64,000 nucleotides of DNA from Cryptomeria japonica (GCF_030272615.1 NC_081414.1:763757413-763821412); one strand, 5' to 3'. Shown: positions 34,954 to 47,060, numbered from the stretch's first letter. Numbers and translations: made by a program. The notes: a model not told the origin generated them from the sequence alone.

Positions 34954-36021
34954 TTTTTAAATTGAGGAGAACTTTAGCAATGTCTTTTTGTCATAGATTA
35001 TGATTGAAACTTTGTTTAAAAATTAATTCTTTCAATAGATTGTGATTGAAACTTTGTTTAAGAATGATAAAAAGAAAAAGTAAGAAATTAAAAAAACTAA
35101 AAAATAGATATCCTATTTTCAATGCATCATTTTATTTTAATATCTCTTTCAATCCATCAAGGTGCATCCAAATTTACCAAAAAGATTGAATGAAAATAAT
35201 GAGTAGTTTTAAAGAAGTTTAATTTACTTAAGAATGATAAAAAGAAAAGTAAGAAATTAAAAACCCAAAAAATAGATATCCTATTTTCAATGCATCATTT
35301 TAACTAAGTCACGGGTAGAGGAGGGTTGATCTGGATTGGGGTTGTAGAGGGATTTTTTAACATTTATTCATTTGTAAATTTTTCTAGGTTGACATTTATT
35401 CACTTTCAAAAGATTTAGGGTTTTTATATAATGTTTGGTTTTGTTGTATTTAATTTAGGGTTTTGCATTTTATATTTTTGTATATGTTGCATAGTATGTT
35501 TTCATTATCTTTATGAATAACTTTTTTCAATTTTAATAAACTCATTTGAATTGCAGAAATGAGGAGATCAATGCATTGCAGAAGGAATGCAAGATGCCAA
35601 TGAGAGTTGTAAATCTATTTTACAACTAATTATTGATTCATTTAACAATTAAAAACAATGAATGTATTTCAGTTTTAAATTCTGAAATGATTTGCATGCA
35701 AAAAGAAAAGGTAGAATAAAAATGTTATATGTCTAAATTAATTAAAGTTTATGAGTAAGATAACTTTAATTATAAGAAACTTTGAACTATTTTAAAATGT
35801 CTATATTTTAATTATAATAAACTTTGAAGCTATTTTAAAATGTATTTACTTCATTACAACAAAGCTTCATGGTAATTATTTCATAAAAAAATTCAAATAA
35901 GGAAAAACAATATTCATAAGAAAATTACATAATATTAAAGACTTTTTTAATATTTTATAAAAAATGACAATAAGTGTTATGAATGCATCATCCTACAATA
36001 GTTACCTATTTATAGCCTTAC
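34954..36021. other. No gene; AT-rich, internal short repeats
   Basis: The block AGAATGATAAAAAGAAAA...ATAGATATCCTATTTTCAATG occurs twice (about 35062 and 35233). Two TTTAGGG words stand at about 35411 and 35456 in the opposite sense to the array that follows. Confidence 0.55.
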
Positions 36022-36790
36022 CTTAACACTAAAATCTAATTAACTATAACCTTAACCCCTAAACCTAATCTCTCTAAATAAATGTAAACCCTAACCTAAT
36101 CTTAAAGTTAACTCTAATCATATAGTTTTTAAATTTTCCAAATTATATCATAAAAGTTTAAACCCTTAAACCCTAAATCCAAAACCTAACCATTAACCTA
36201 ACCCTAACAATGATGTAAACCCTTACTCTAATCCTAACCCTAACCATTAACCTAACCCTTAAAGAGATGCAAACCATAACCATTAGCCAAACCCTAACCC
36301 TAACCATGTTCTAAATCCAAACTGTACCCATTAACTTAACCTTAACAATGATATAAACCATAAACATAATACTAATCCTAACCCTAACCCTATGATATAA
36401 ACCCTAACCATTAGCCTAACCCTAACAATGATGTAATCCCTAACTACAATCCTAACCCTAACAATAATGTAATCCCTAACTACAATCCTAACTCTAAGCC
36501 TCTTTTATAAACTTTAAACCCTTAAATCCAATCCTAATGTTGTGATATAAACCCTAACCCTAAATACAAAACTAACCATAATCGTAAATCCTAATCCTAA
36601 CCCTAATCATAATCCCATGATATAAAGCCTAACCCTAGAAATAATCATAACAATAACACTAAATACTAATCCTAACAACAATTGTAAACCTAACCCTAAC
36701 CTTAACCCTAAATCCAAAACCTAACCATTAGCCTAATCCTAGCAATGATGTAAACTCATACTGCAATCCTAATCCTAACCATTTAACCCC
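36022..36790. repeat. Degenerate interstitial telomere-like array
   Basis: About 770 bases dominated by CCCTAA, CCTAACC and AACCCTAA words on the plus strand, related to the plant telomere unit CCCTAAA. It shows a higher-order pattern: the word order ACCATTAGCCTAACCCTAAC, then AATGATGTAA, then a C-T-A-rich part and CAATCCTAACC recurs about four times (for example near 36180, 36400, 36450 and 36730). No ORF. Confidence 0.8.
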
Positions 36791-37184
36791 CTCCATTTAG
36801 GTTGGCTAAAGATAAACTTTGAGTTTTTCTCCAAAGCAAACCTAAGTTAGACAGGTGGGGGTGGGGTCGTCATACACCATAGAGGCAATGCTGTGTTGGC
36901 TTAGATGAAAAACTTGCGAGTGAAATCCTTGATATTTGTTGACATGGTTTTCACCTATTATGGTCTAATCATCATTAAGGGAAGAAACTACAAATGTATT
37001 ATTATTGAAGGCGAATTTCAAGAAACACAATCCTTCTCGTAAAAAATGAAGCCTCTTCGAATTAGAAATGCAAAGTGTTGGTGGACAGCTTAAAATATCT
37101 CATTTGTATCTTTGGTCGTATCAACATCATTTGCACCAAAACAACTAGGTTATCTTGAAGAAAATCTTGTGCTTGGAGCAAAAT
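36791..37184. other. No recognisable gene
   Basis: Sequence between the telomere-like array and repeat R copy 2; G-rich patch GGTGGGGGTGGGG near 36860. No supported frame. Confidence 0.4.
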
Positions 37185-38040
37185 TTTCTTCTTAAAATAG
37201 TTGTTATCTATTAATAGCATGAATTGGTTTTGATTCTTAATATTTACCAATAGCAATGTTTCCGATATGAAAACAAAATAAAATCAGTTTCATGTTACTA
37301 ATGGATTGTAATATAAGATCTAAAATCATGAAGATGAAAATAAATGAAACCAATTTTATCTTATAGGATCATGAGAATATGATCCAAAATATTGATATTA
37401 TAAAATGTTGCAAAACTGAATCCAGAAATCTACACATATTGAGTCTTCATCTCCTAAATGTGTTTACTTTGATCTTGGTTGTGTACAGGTAATTGGATTC
37501 TAGTATAAGTGCTTTTCATTCATTTGGTTAAAGACTTTAGATTTTTACAGTCAGATGATATCTTTAGAAGAATTACAAAATCAATAATATAAAAAGGATA
37601 CAAATTCCAGCTAAACTTTGTAACACTAATATATGTGTGTTCCATCCTGTAGCTTACAAATCTGAAAAATGGTGAAGAGGGGCAAGAAAATGTAACTCAG
37701 AGGGGCAAACTCCTCCACCTGCATTTCGTGTACAACCAAGCCCGTCGAACTTGCAAGGTAGTTGATTTTGAAACCCTAACCCTAGAGATTAGGGTTTTTG
37801 CTCCACTATCTGTTTCTCCATAGATTTGTAAGGTGTTTACCTGCATGTACGATGATGTTGCTTCATGGATGAAAGCACATATTTTTATATCATAAATAGA
37901 TTTGCAAAAAAAAGTATCTGTAAAAAACCTTGTTCTGGCAATTATAGTGAAAAAAAAAAAAAGTTATGGTGCACACACTGAAAAACAAATTACTAAATCC
38001 GGTTCATCTTTGTAGTTTTAATAGTTCATTTAGAAGGATA
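37185..38040. repeat. Direct repeat R, copy 2
   Basis: Partner of 34227-34953 with about 220 extra bases (about 37282-37505). The hairpin AAACCCTAA/TTAGGGTTT is at 37771-37797. Identity is roughly 90% or more by eye outside indels. Confidence 0.85.
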
Positions 38041-39959
38041 CCTCTCGACTTATTTTATATATATTATTAAATATATATAAACTAGTTTAATTAAAAAATA
38101 AAATATATATATTTAAAAGTTGTTCAATTCAAAGTTGTTAATAATATCAAAACGTACTTTGCAATACTGGTAAAGGGTAGAGTGTAATATGTCAGTGTTA
38201 TATTTTATCTTCAATTTGATTATATTTATTTTCAATTTGATAGTGATTTATATGTTCAAAGACTTAATATTCATAATAAATATAATATTGATAAAATAAG
38301 ATATAAAAAAATTGTGTTTTCAATTATATAGTAAATAAAATAGTTCCAATTAGAATAGTTTTTTAAATAGATGTATTCAAAAATATTATAATAGTTTATG
38401 TAATGTAAAAATTAATTTAGATATTTTATTTATTTTATTTTATTTTTTGATCCCCAAAGGGTCGGATAATTTTGTATTAATAATATATTAAATACATAAT
38501 ATAAGTCATAATATTCTTCAGAGCAATACTCAAGTGAGAAGCTATGCTTGGTTGAGTTATGTTTTTAATGATCTTCATTCATGACATTTTTGTTTACTTG
38601 AATTCTACTTGACATGAACGACTTATGGAGACATGTACAGTCATGAGGAGCTAATGATTGTTTGCCTTGGCATCATTGATATAAGTATACCAACTGAGGT
38701 GTAGGAATTTTATGTTCTATTAATTATGGAGATGAACTCTTAATGAATAGATAGAGATCACTTTGACTTAATATTTTGGCCTATGGGTAATTTTACTAAT
38801 AGGTGTTCTTGATAGAAAAGTTTAGTTGAAAGATGATCTGCAATGTTGTTCGTAGTATGCAAGGGTTAATGCTAGCCTTGTAGTTCGTATAATATAGATC
38901 TTCTTCATGTACTTTTTGATGTATGGGATTCTTCTACTATCATAAACTACCTTGAGATCTGTTTTTGTTTTGATCAAATATAAATTGTGCTTGGTGGTTA
39001 ACAAAGAGTATAACTAGTGAGTATTTTATCATTTTGCATAATGATGTTGTTGTTAGATCAATTTTATCAACGCTCATTTGTTTTGATTCACTTCTGATTA
39101 CTTTCCTCTAGACTGAACTGCAAATAGATGAACTAATGGATATTATGGCTGCATTCAGTGTTTGGTCCTTTCTATGTTCTTTCTTTTGATTTGAGTGAAC
39201 TACTACTTTTGTTTATTGTTACACCAATGTTATAAGTTGTTCTAGTAATCATGTGTTTCAGAACACAGCTTTGAGTTGTTCTCAACCTTCAAATCTTACC
39301 ATTGATGTAAAAAATGAGATCTACTAAATGTTTTATGAAGAAGTTATGTGTGGCTCCTTGTTGTTTTAGAAGTGTATTAAAGATCCCTTTTTCTCTTAAT
39401 GTTTTAGTGCAAACCTCTTTTTTTGTTTGGTTTTGTAATTCCAAAGATAATGATCAACTATGGACCTTAATGGAATCTTGAGTTCTGATAATTATAGATT
39501 CATCACTTCTCTTGTAAGAGGTTAATGGGGCACGGTTTGATAATATTACTATTCATTGGCTGAAACTATTTTCTACAAATCTGTGATTCTAATTGTTGTT
39601 CCTCTTTGAAAGATTTCACAATTGATCTCTTAGGATTTTCATTTTATATTTGATTACATTTGATTGGCAATCTTGTTGTGTAATCTCTTGATGGAAGTTA
39701 TCCTCATTTTATCTCAATAATTGTGCTATGGGTCCACCTTATTGATTGAAAGATAGATGGACAGGATCCTTGAGATTAATATAAAAGATTGATTGTCTAA
39801 AAGTTAAGAGGGAGCGCCTCCTTCTGAGTTTGGTATACTCTAACTTATGTTGGTTGATTACCTTTTGATTATGAGTATTAGCATTGAATTTGTTTTTTGG
39901 TCAAGCATTTTATAATTTTTGAAATGACTTGATGCTTGGCTATCAGTCCGATATTGAGG
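38041..39959. other. No recognisable gene
   Basis: The first 480 bases are extremely AT-rich. From about 38500 the composition rises slightly and words such as AAGAGGGAG occur (39806, 39964), but no coding similarity is visible until about 39970. Confidence 0.4.
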
Positions 39960-39969
39960 ATTAAGAGGG

Positions 39970-40800
39970 AGCCCTATGATCTTCAATAAAACTCTTGGTA
40001 TGAAAGAGTACTTGATAAGCCTAGGGTTTTGTAAAGATTCTAACCCATTCCTTAAATTATTTAAAATGCTAATTTTGATTCCTTTTGTGGATGATCTAAC
40101 TCTGACTGATAAAGATAGCCTCCTGATTTAATAAGAAAGAATTAGCTCAAAATTGAGATGGAAGATCTAAACCTAAAATGCATTACTTCTAGGTTAGAAG
40201 TGTGGAAAGGATCTAATGAAATTATTCTAAGTCAAGTTTTCTGTTGTTATGGATTGTAAACTTATATAGAAACTAACTTAAAGAAGTTGAGTATGTTTAC
40301 AGCCAACTATGATCTTGTAGATTCATCTGAATATAGGCAAGTTGATTGGTTAGTGCTTCAGCTAATCAAAGCTAAGCATACAATTACAGCCAAGCATATT
40401 TTGATATTTGCATGACACAATTGATTATGGGCTAAAGCTGCTTAGGTTCAGATTGTTCAAGAAGTGTTACAGACAAGGAAAACACTTCACGCATTCACCC
40501 ATTATGATCTCTTGGACCTACAGGACAGTCCTCAGTTGTATTGAGTATTGCTGAAGCTAAATACATTGTTGCAAGTGTTGCATCAAGAGAAGCAGTGTGG
40601 TTTCTCAAAATTCTTGTTATGTTGTTTTGATTTATTATCATGGTTCTATAGAGATACCTAACAATTCAGTGTTTTATGGTAGGACAATCCTATGTTGCAG
40701 ATGTTCTCACCAAGTCTCTTGAAGCTTGAGTACTTCAAAATATAGACTTGGAGTTGTGGAGAACATCGTCTTGGTTGAGAGGGAGTCTCAACCTTAGTGA
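39970..40800 (+). pseudogene. Copia-C RT/RNase H remnant
   Basis: The RT part reads MKEYLISLGFCKDSNPF, then the catalytic box as LILIPFVDDLTLTDKD, then LEVWKGSNEIILSQ (frame changes included). The RNase H part shows AEAKYIVASVASREAVWF, where intact copies have AEAEY(I/V)A, and ends with ADVLTKSL and a LGVVEN block near 40750. Several stops and frameshifts; no full domain. Confidence 0.75.
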
Positions 40801-40815
40801 TACATTGTATTGTAT

Positions 40816-40950
40816 CAACCACCCTCTGCGGGCAATGTAAGGTGGTAGTGTAATCTTCTCAGGGATAAGAGTAATTGTTACCATCCTCTGCGGGAAATTT
40901 AAGATGGTAGAAAAGGTTCTCTCCACCCTTTGCGGGAAATGTAAGGTGAA
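40816..40950 (+). repeat. Three hairpin-forming repeats, copia-C 3' region
   Basis: Three related units, each an arm, CTYTGCGGG, an A/T-rich part and the inverse arm: ACCACC/GGTGGT (40818-40823 with 40841-40846), ACCATC/GATGGT (40880-40885 with 40903-40908) and CACC/GGTG (40924-40927 with 40945-40948). The loop is 17 bases each time. Between units 1 and 2 one arm base pair changes on both sides (C-G to T-A). Confidence 0.65.
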
Positions 40951-40955
40951 TCTAG

Positions 40956-41215
40956 TCTATGCTTATGTGCATGTTGGAAGACTATGTTATGTAGTTCTAT
41001 TCTATGCTTTTGTGCAAGATGGAAGACTGCAATATTTTGATTATGTTTATTCCATTCCTTGCTTGTGTGCAAGATGGAGGATTATGTTTACTAGATTCCA
41101 TTCTATGCTTGTGTGCAAGATAGGGGACTATGTTTTCATTTTATGCTTATGGAGAACAATGATTATGTAACTCCACTCTATGCTTGGGTACAAGATGGAA
41201 GATTATGATGTTACA
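40956..41215 (+). repeat. Irregular tandem repeats, 35-55 bases, copia-C 3' region
   Basis: The anchor TCTATGCTT followed by GTGCAAGATGGAAGA-like sequence occurs at about 40956, 41001, 41056, 41102, 41144 (partial) and 41177. The run spans a short open frame (40904-41170) that is only the repeat read through, not a gene. Confidence 0.65.
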
Positions 41216-41798
41216 TTCTTCTTTGGGAGAAGACTGAGGTAAAGACAATGAATGATGGATATGCATGATCGATGGCATGGAAAGACTCCATGATGTACAT
41301 GAATAATTGTGTATGTATTCATGACTTGTAAGTGTACATGTTAAAGTTTTGAATTCACCCTCCTCAGGCAGTACAAGATGGATACTATGGGATACTATTT
41401 GTGACTACTTGTTGTGATCCTCTCTCAGGAATATTTGAAGTTGACAGCTAAGTTCTGATTACAATTTAAACATTGTTTGTATTACTTAGGGCTGGGCCCT
41501 AATCTTGTAACTGAGCTGTAAGATTATCTTTCTCCCTAATTAAGAGGGAGTGTTGATTGTAACTAGGGAATGACATATTCCAATTGCCTTGGGAAACATT
41601 GGAATCCACCCAAAGGGTTGGCCCCTTTCTCCAACAAGTAGGGTTGGGCCCTAAACCCCATGACACCACTTAAACTTTCTCACACCACACTCAACGTGCT
41701 CCCCCAAAATAGGGCCAACCCTGTCAAGGCTAAAAAGGAAAAGTAATAAATAAATAAATTATAAAGCAAGTCGACATGACTAAAGTCATTTCTCACCA

Positions 41799-41806
41799 TA
41801 TAAATA
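41799..41806 (+). promoter_or_regulatory. TATA box of copia-C LTR
   Basis: TATAAATA about 250 bases into the LTR, the expected place for an LTR promoter. Confidence 0.5.
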
Positions 41807-41935
41807 AAGAACAACTTCACATTATCATTTACCAATTTATTATTCCATGCAAATTATACCTCTTCCTAAAATGCGAAGTTTGAAGAAGTAATATTGGCGA
41901 TTTGTATCGGTCATAAAAGGCACTAATATCTAGAG

Positions 41936-42034
41936 CAAATAACATTGCAAGGAGGGCGAACTATTCTTCAAATACCATTACAAGGAGGGCGAACTATTCT
42001 GCAAATACCATTACAAGGAGGGAGAACTATTCCA
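41936..42034 (+). repeat. Three tandem 33-base units in copia-C LTR
   Basis: Units at 41936-41968, 41969-42001 and 42002-42034, each containing CAAGGAGGGMGAACTATTC; they differ at only a few positions. They lie about 130 bases downstream of the TATA box, so within the transcribed part. Confidence 0.85.
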
Positions 42035-42461
42035 AATTCAAATAGCTCGGGTTGCAGTCTAGTTTCAGGCAAAGGGGCAGAGTTAAGATACAATAAAGTG
42101 CTGACCTAGGGTGTGGATTTGATTGTTGATTACTGTGTTAAATGGGGTAGGCTTGAGACTTACAAAAGTGCAGACTTGTTGAAGACCCTATCAACCCTAT
42201 GTGTAATCATCTTCAAGTACTAAAGATAAATGTTCTAATCTTCATATGAATATAATCCATAATCAAATCTGAGGATCTTTTCTGGCTGGGTTTTTCCTCC
42301 TAGGAGGTTTTCCCAAGGTAACCATGTCTTGTTCTTGTTTTGTTCATTTCTATGTAATGCCTAAACCTAGAAAACTCTAAATCTTGCATCTAGTCAATTT
42401 AGTTAGAAACTAAAATCTGTTCTCTGAGTTTATATTAATCTGAAAGTGCTAAAAGTTAACA

Positions 42462-44623
42462 GCAAGAAGCAAATGTCCCAATTCTTTATAAAAATTATCC
42501 AAAAGGCAAACTGAAAAGGCCCATGCTAGTCAAACACAATAGCTCAACAACATAGAAGTAGTTGAAGAAAGACACAAAAGAAAATTAAAAAATTGCCCTA
42601 TCTTTTTACAAAACAAATTGAGAGTATCAACCAACCATTAGCACCATTAGAAAAAATAAGAACTAGATAAACATATAAGCTTAATTTGGGAATGTAAATG
42701 AGATGCATGCTTTGGAAGACCTTTTTTCATGTATTGAATAACAATTGAAGAAAACATGTTGTCCTCACAACTAGAGAAGGTGAAGTAGGTAGGACAACCT
42801 TTCCTTGGAAGCAAAGGGAAAATAAGAAAAAAAAAAAAGGGAGTTGAAGAGGAAGCATAGACAATTGATAAAATGAGAAATTTGTAAGAGGATCATGTAA
42901 AACACCACATTTAACAAAGGGAGCATTGGAAACATTTCTTGGACAAAGAAAATTAGGAACCTATTAGCTTATTTCTTTCTTTTAGGCCCAAATAGCCATC
43001 ACAAGGGTGTCCTTGAAGTTTTTTGAAGTTTGTGTCTACTCTTAGGTTTTAGAGGTCTTAAAACTTTCTCCAATGTAAATATATAACAAGATGACCTTTT
43101 TTCTATGTTATAAAGACCATAAGATATACCTTTTTATCTTTGAAAATGTTTAGCATTTGCAAAGGCTCTCAAAAATACCTTAGTTTTGTCAAAACCCATG
43201 TGCATGTATTAGAGGGAGTTTTTATTTTCAAAAGATTTTATTCTTAATATTGTTAGGCTGGGTCTTTTAGGGTTTCTTTACCAATTCTAGGTGTCTTTAC
43301 ACAAATTTGTAATCTTCCCAAGTGTCTTTAGGACTTTCAATATTTCAATGAATACAAACTATCAAAATGATCTTGGTTCTAACACCCTAGTATCATTTTC
43401 ATTGTTGGAGGATGCACATTGTGTCTTTCCTTCACAATTCTTTATTTTCAAAGCCAGGAAAGTCTTGTTGCAAAGTAAACCAATTTGAAATTGCATCCAT
43501 TATGAAGACGAAGAGAATTGAAATGATGGTATAAATCTTAAAGACACTATAATACATCCATGCAAGGACATGCACATGATACTATGTGTCAAAGTGTCTA
43601 AATTTTCCAAGTAAAGAAGACAAATTTGATATCTTTTAGAGTTTTTATTCAATGCCACTAAGAAATTTCTATAGAAATAGTTTGGAGAGTGCATATTAAA
43701 GGCCAAGTTTACAATGTTGTGGATACATGCATCACTCTAAAATTTTATTTTGATAGTCTATAGGTATACATTGTATAGAGAATGCCTATGCTCCGTGATC
43801 CCTTTTTTTCTTAAAAATAATTTGAGGAACTAAAAAATACTTGAATCAATTAATTGGATTATCCATTTGTGTGAACGATAGTAGTCATATTTTAACAATT
43901 TTATAGGATATGCAATGAGAATATATTAGGCAAATAAAGTGTACATTCTTCCTTAGGTTAAGATATTTTATTATCTTATGTTTATTTTATTGTCAACGTC
44001 AAATGGTATAAAGACATATTCTAAAAATTGCAATAGGTTTTCAACTAATCATAAGAAAAACCCTTCAGCCATTTTGAAAGACTTGTGCTAACAATGAAGC
44101 CTCTATATAATGTGGTATGTAAAAGATGGTTGTGAAATGTTATAAAACCCATAAAAGTCTTACTAACATTACACTTGGAAAATATAGTGTGAATCCTCTC
44201 TATCCTATTTGAACCATAATTAATAAGCATGTTATATAAACACTAAAATATCATTTACAGTTGATGAAGGATTAGAGAATAAATGAAGTATTTTTTCAAA
44301 AGGTCTGTAAAAATATCATATCCATGAAGAAAATATATACAAAGAGAATCCATTCAATGAATCATTTATTATACTATATGATTGTTCTTCCAATGAGTCA
44401 TAACAATGAACAAGGAAGAGTCATGAGAAAGGTTAATGGAAACCATACATAAAGAGTAATATGCTTCATGACACCCACAATATGGTTGTATAGAGTGATC
44501 AAAGAGGAAGATAGTTCCTATATGACAATCCATGATCCTAAAGAATGTAGGATAGTTTAAGAGTGCAACCACAATCCATAAGTTGTATAAGTTTAAAAGG
44601 AATAAGTGACATATCTGCAACAT
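42462..44623. other. No recognisable gene
   Basis: About 2.2 kb AT-rich sequence with only short frames on both strands (43291-43488, 44045-44230, 44369-44704). I could not match any to a domain. It may be old element debris, and the retroposon at 44637 is inserted into it. Confidence 0.4.
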
Positions 44624-44636
44624 CTTGATGAAATAC
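44624..44636. repeat. Target duplication of retroposon, left
   Basis: CTTGATGAAATAC, exact 13-base match to 46267-46279. Confidence 0.75.
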
Positions 44637-46266
44637 AAAATGGAGGGTGGGAAAAGTAGGAGCGGGCATAGTGGAGTTAGGGTTTCAAGTGGATGTGATA
44701 CCACTAGAGGTGAAGATGAGTCACATAGTGATGGCAGGGAAGACCATTATGCGGCCCTTCTTTCTATTTAGTCCCATTCCTTTTCATTTCTTATGCTTGT
44801 GGGGGCATTGTCTACTAATTCCTTCTCATTACTGTGTCGACTATTTGATTTTCTCTTCTTACGCTCTGTTCTAGATGTGTGGGCTTTTGGGTTGCTTCTT
44901 CTTGCGAGGGCAAGGGCCTTTCTAGTCTAGCACTGCAACATATTCTGCGGAGAAGCCTTTATGAGGTGTATTTTCTAGGGTCTCTCATGCCCTATTGTTC
45001 TTCCAATTTGTAGGATTTCATTCTTTCTATAGATTGTGTTGTTCATGCTAAGGTGGGTGTAGGGTGAAGCTAGTTTTAGGTGTGGGGTGGTTTATCATTG
45101 CTTGGCCACCCTAGAAATGTATTTTTCTGGTGACCCCTATTCTTCCTAAGATAGTGGGTACCAATGTTCGAGGTGACCCTATGGAGGCTATTTTATTTAT
45201 TACTTTTATTGGGTTCACTGCTTATGGCATGTGTTAAGGTTTGTTTAGAAGGATGTGATAACACGGATCCTACAGACATGGCTTTTGTGTTTTCTTTTGT
45301 CCCTGTTGCTCTTGAAGTTGTCCGGGAAGTCAATCTGGCCGGTGTTCCTATTGAGGTGGAATTTAGGGGGGTTGGAGTGGTTTTGACCTTTAAGCTAACT
45401 AGGGGTGGTGGGTGTTGTGGATGTTTTGAGGTTGTCTTTTCTTCTATTGATGATGGCTTTCTCCCTATAGGTAGTGACTTGCTACTATTTATGGGTGGGT
45501 GTTAGATGCATAACAAGGGCTAGTTACCCTATGGGCACTTAACCAAAGAGTGTTTTGCCTCTCTCATACCTATGAGTGACAACTTGTAACTTCTTTTGGT
45601 GGATATTGTCTCTAGTGGTTTTAACACCTGCATTCTTGTTTCCTTTCCCTCCTGGTTACTCTCAAAGAGGAATGTGCTTACATGCTCCTATTTTTTGTAT
45701 GATGAAGGGCCTTTTTGATGATTCTATATCTCCTAGAGGCTATACTATTTATGGACCTATTGAGGTGGTTTGCTCCAGGTTTAGGGATGCCTATCAAAAC
45801 CCTGTGAGTCATTTAGCTCAGATTCAATCCTTTGATATTTTATTTGACATTTACTTTGTTGGTACTTGTGTTTTTGCAATCATAAGATTTGTAGATGTCT
45901 CTAGATCCTTACGGTCTCCATCCATGGCTAAGAAAATATTTTCTCATTGTGGTCCTTTAGGCAAAAGGTTGTCAGATGCCTTTTAATATCTACTGGTTGT
46001 TTTTTGTTTCCTTGATTGTTCAGCTAGTGCAAGGGTTTTTGTTTGGGTTATGGTTCAAGGTAATTTCCAAAACTCCACTGTCTTAAAAATATAAACCATT
46101 TGAGGACTCGAGATCCTTGTTCTCATTGGTTGGGTGCTCCAGTAAAAAACCTCTCTTTCTACAAAGGGTCATCTTTGTAGCTATTGGTGGGCTCATTGCT
46201 TATGAGTTCCACCTTGTTGTGTATCAAGGTTTGAGCCCTCTCGTAGTTTAATATATTTTAGAACAA
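44637..46266 (+). mobile_element. Retroposon-like insertion with 13-bp target duplication
   Basis: 1,630 bases of relatively GC- and T-rich sequence bounded by the exact 13-base repeat CTTGATGAAATAC, a length typical of LINE-driven insertion. It begins AAAATGGAGGGTGGG, a start codon almost at the left edge, and ends TTTAATATATTTTAGAACAA without a clear poly(A). Open stretches at 45164-45505 and 45576-45986 are in sense orientation; between them is a broken GHLTKEC, which resembles the second half of a CX2CX4HX4C knuckle. It may be a LINE ORF1-type (gag-like) relic. I see no endonuclease or RT. Confidence 0.6.
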
Positions 46267-46279
46267 CTTGATGAAATAC
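46267..46279. repeat. Target duplication of retroposon, right
   Basis: Exact copy of 44624-44636. Confidence 0.75.
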
Positions 46280-47060
46280 CATGAATGAAAGGAGGTCACA
46301 ATGGCCCATCACAATAATTTAAGACACCTTAAGATGGTGGGTTAGATAAAGCATAATATATATCATGAAAGACATGCCTAACATAGAGAATTCTCTATTT
46401 GAAAGCATCTTTAACCTTAAATTCCTTAAAGTAGAAACCAAGTAAATTAATATCTAGCAAGAATGTGTAATAGACATGATATATGTGAGAAAAAAGATAA
46501 AAATATAGACCCAAAGAGCTAAATCACAAAATTTTAAAGCCACAACCAATGAATAGTGACAGATAGCTATGAAAATAGATTGCAATATAAAGGATCTTGA
46601 TGTGGATCAAGTGGGTAGTGAATGATTAAACTATATGACAGTCATAATTTATAGAAACAAAGAGAAAATGAGCAACATGTTATACACATAGAACTAAGAA
46701 AATCTAACTATGAGAGGTGATGAGTGAACATAATAGTGAATTATGCATGAAAGGGATATATTTTAAATATCATGAAGATTATTGTGAGATTCATTGAGAT
46801 AAGATATCATAATAATGCTACAAGGAAGTCATAGGGAAATCTGAAGTCGTTATAACAATAGAAAGGATGGTGAGAAAGGAGATAAAGATCTCATGAGAGT
46901 ATTCACATCATATGAGATAGTCTCACAAGATTGAAGTATAATAAAAAGAGAAAACGTATGCTACAAAGGCAAGTAAAATGTTCTAGATGCATGGTCTTCA
47001 ACAGAATGTATGGGAGAGAAGGTGGAACTCACATAAGAGATAATCTCAGAGATCATAGGC
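46280..47060. other. No recognisable gene
   Basis: A-rich spacer, no frame with a domain. Confidence 0.4.

Larger units (their letters stand above)
39960..42461 (+). mobile_element. Copia-C: 3' end of a plus-strand copia element
   Basis: RT and RNase H remnants (39970-40800), about 750 bases of repeat-rich 3' internal sequence, a polypurine tract AAGAGGGAG (41542-41550) and a 3' LTR starting TGTTGATTG. No 5' half is in the window. This family has a different polypurine tract and LTR from copia-1 and copia-2. Confidence 0.75.
41551..42461 (+). repeat. Copia-C 3' LTR
   Basis: Starts TGTTGATTGT after the polypurine tract. It holds a TATA box (TATAAATA, 41799-41806), the GGTTTTTCCTCCTAGGAGG block (about 42289) common in the R/U5 part of plant copia LTRs, and a proposed end at GTTAACA (42461). 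The right end is a guess, as no second copy is present. Confidence 0.65.

Noticed and set aside
36022-36790. True chromosome end
   Set aside because: The array is degenerate and flanked on both sides by tens of kilobases of ordinary sequence and by copies of repeat R.
40904-41170. 88-codon frame with internally repeated residues
   Set aside because: It is the read-through of a tandem DNA repeat in the copia-C 3' region.
41936-42034. CRISPR-like array
   Set aside because: Units are tandem without spacers, and the context is a plant LTR.
44369-44704. 111-codon minus-strand frame across the retroposon edge
   Set aside because: It crosses the 44636/44637 insertion boundary and so cannot be an ancestral gene.
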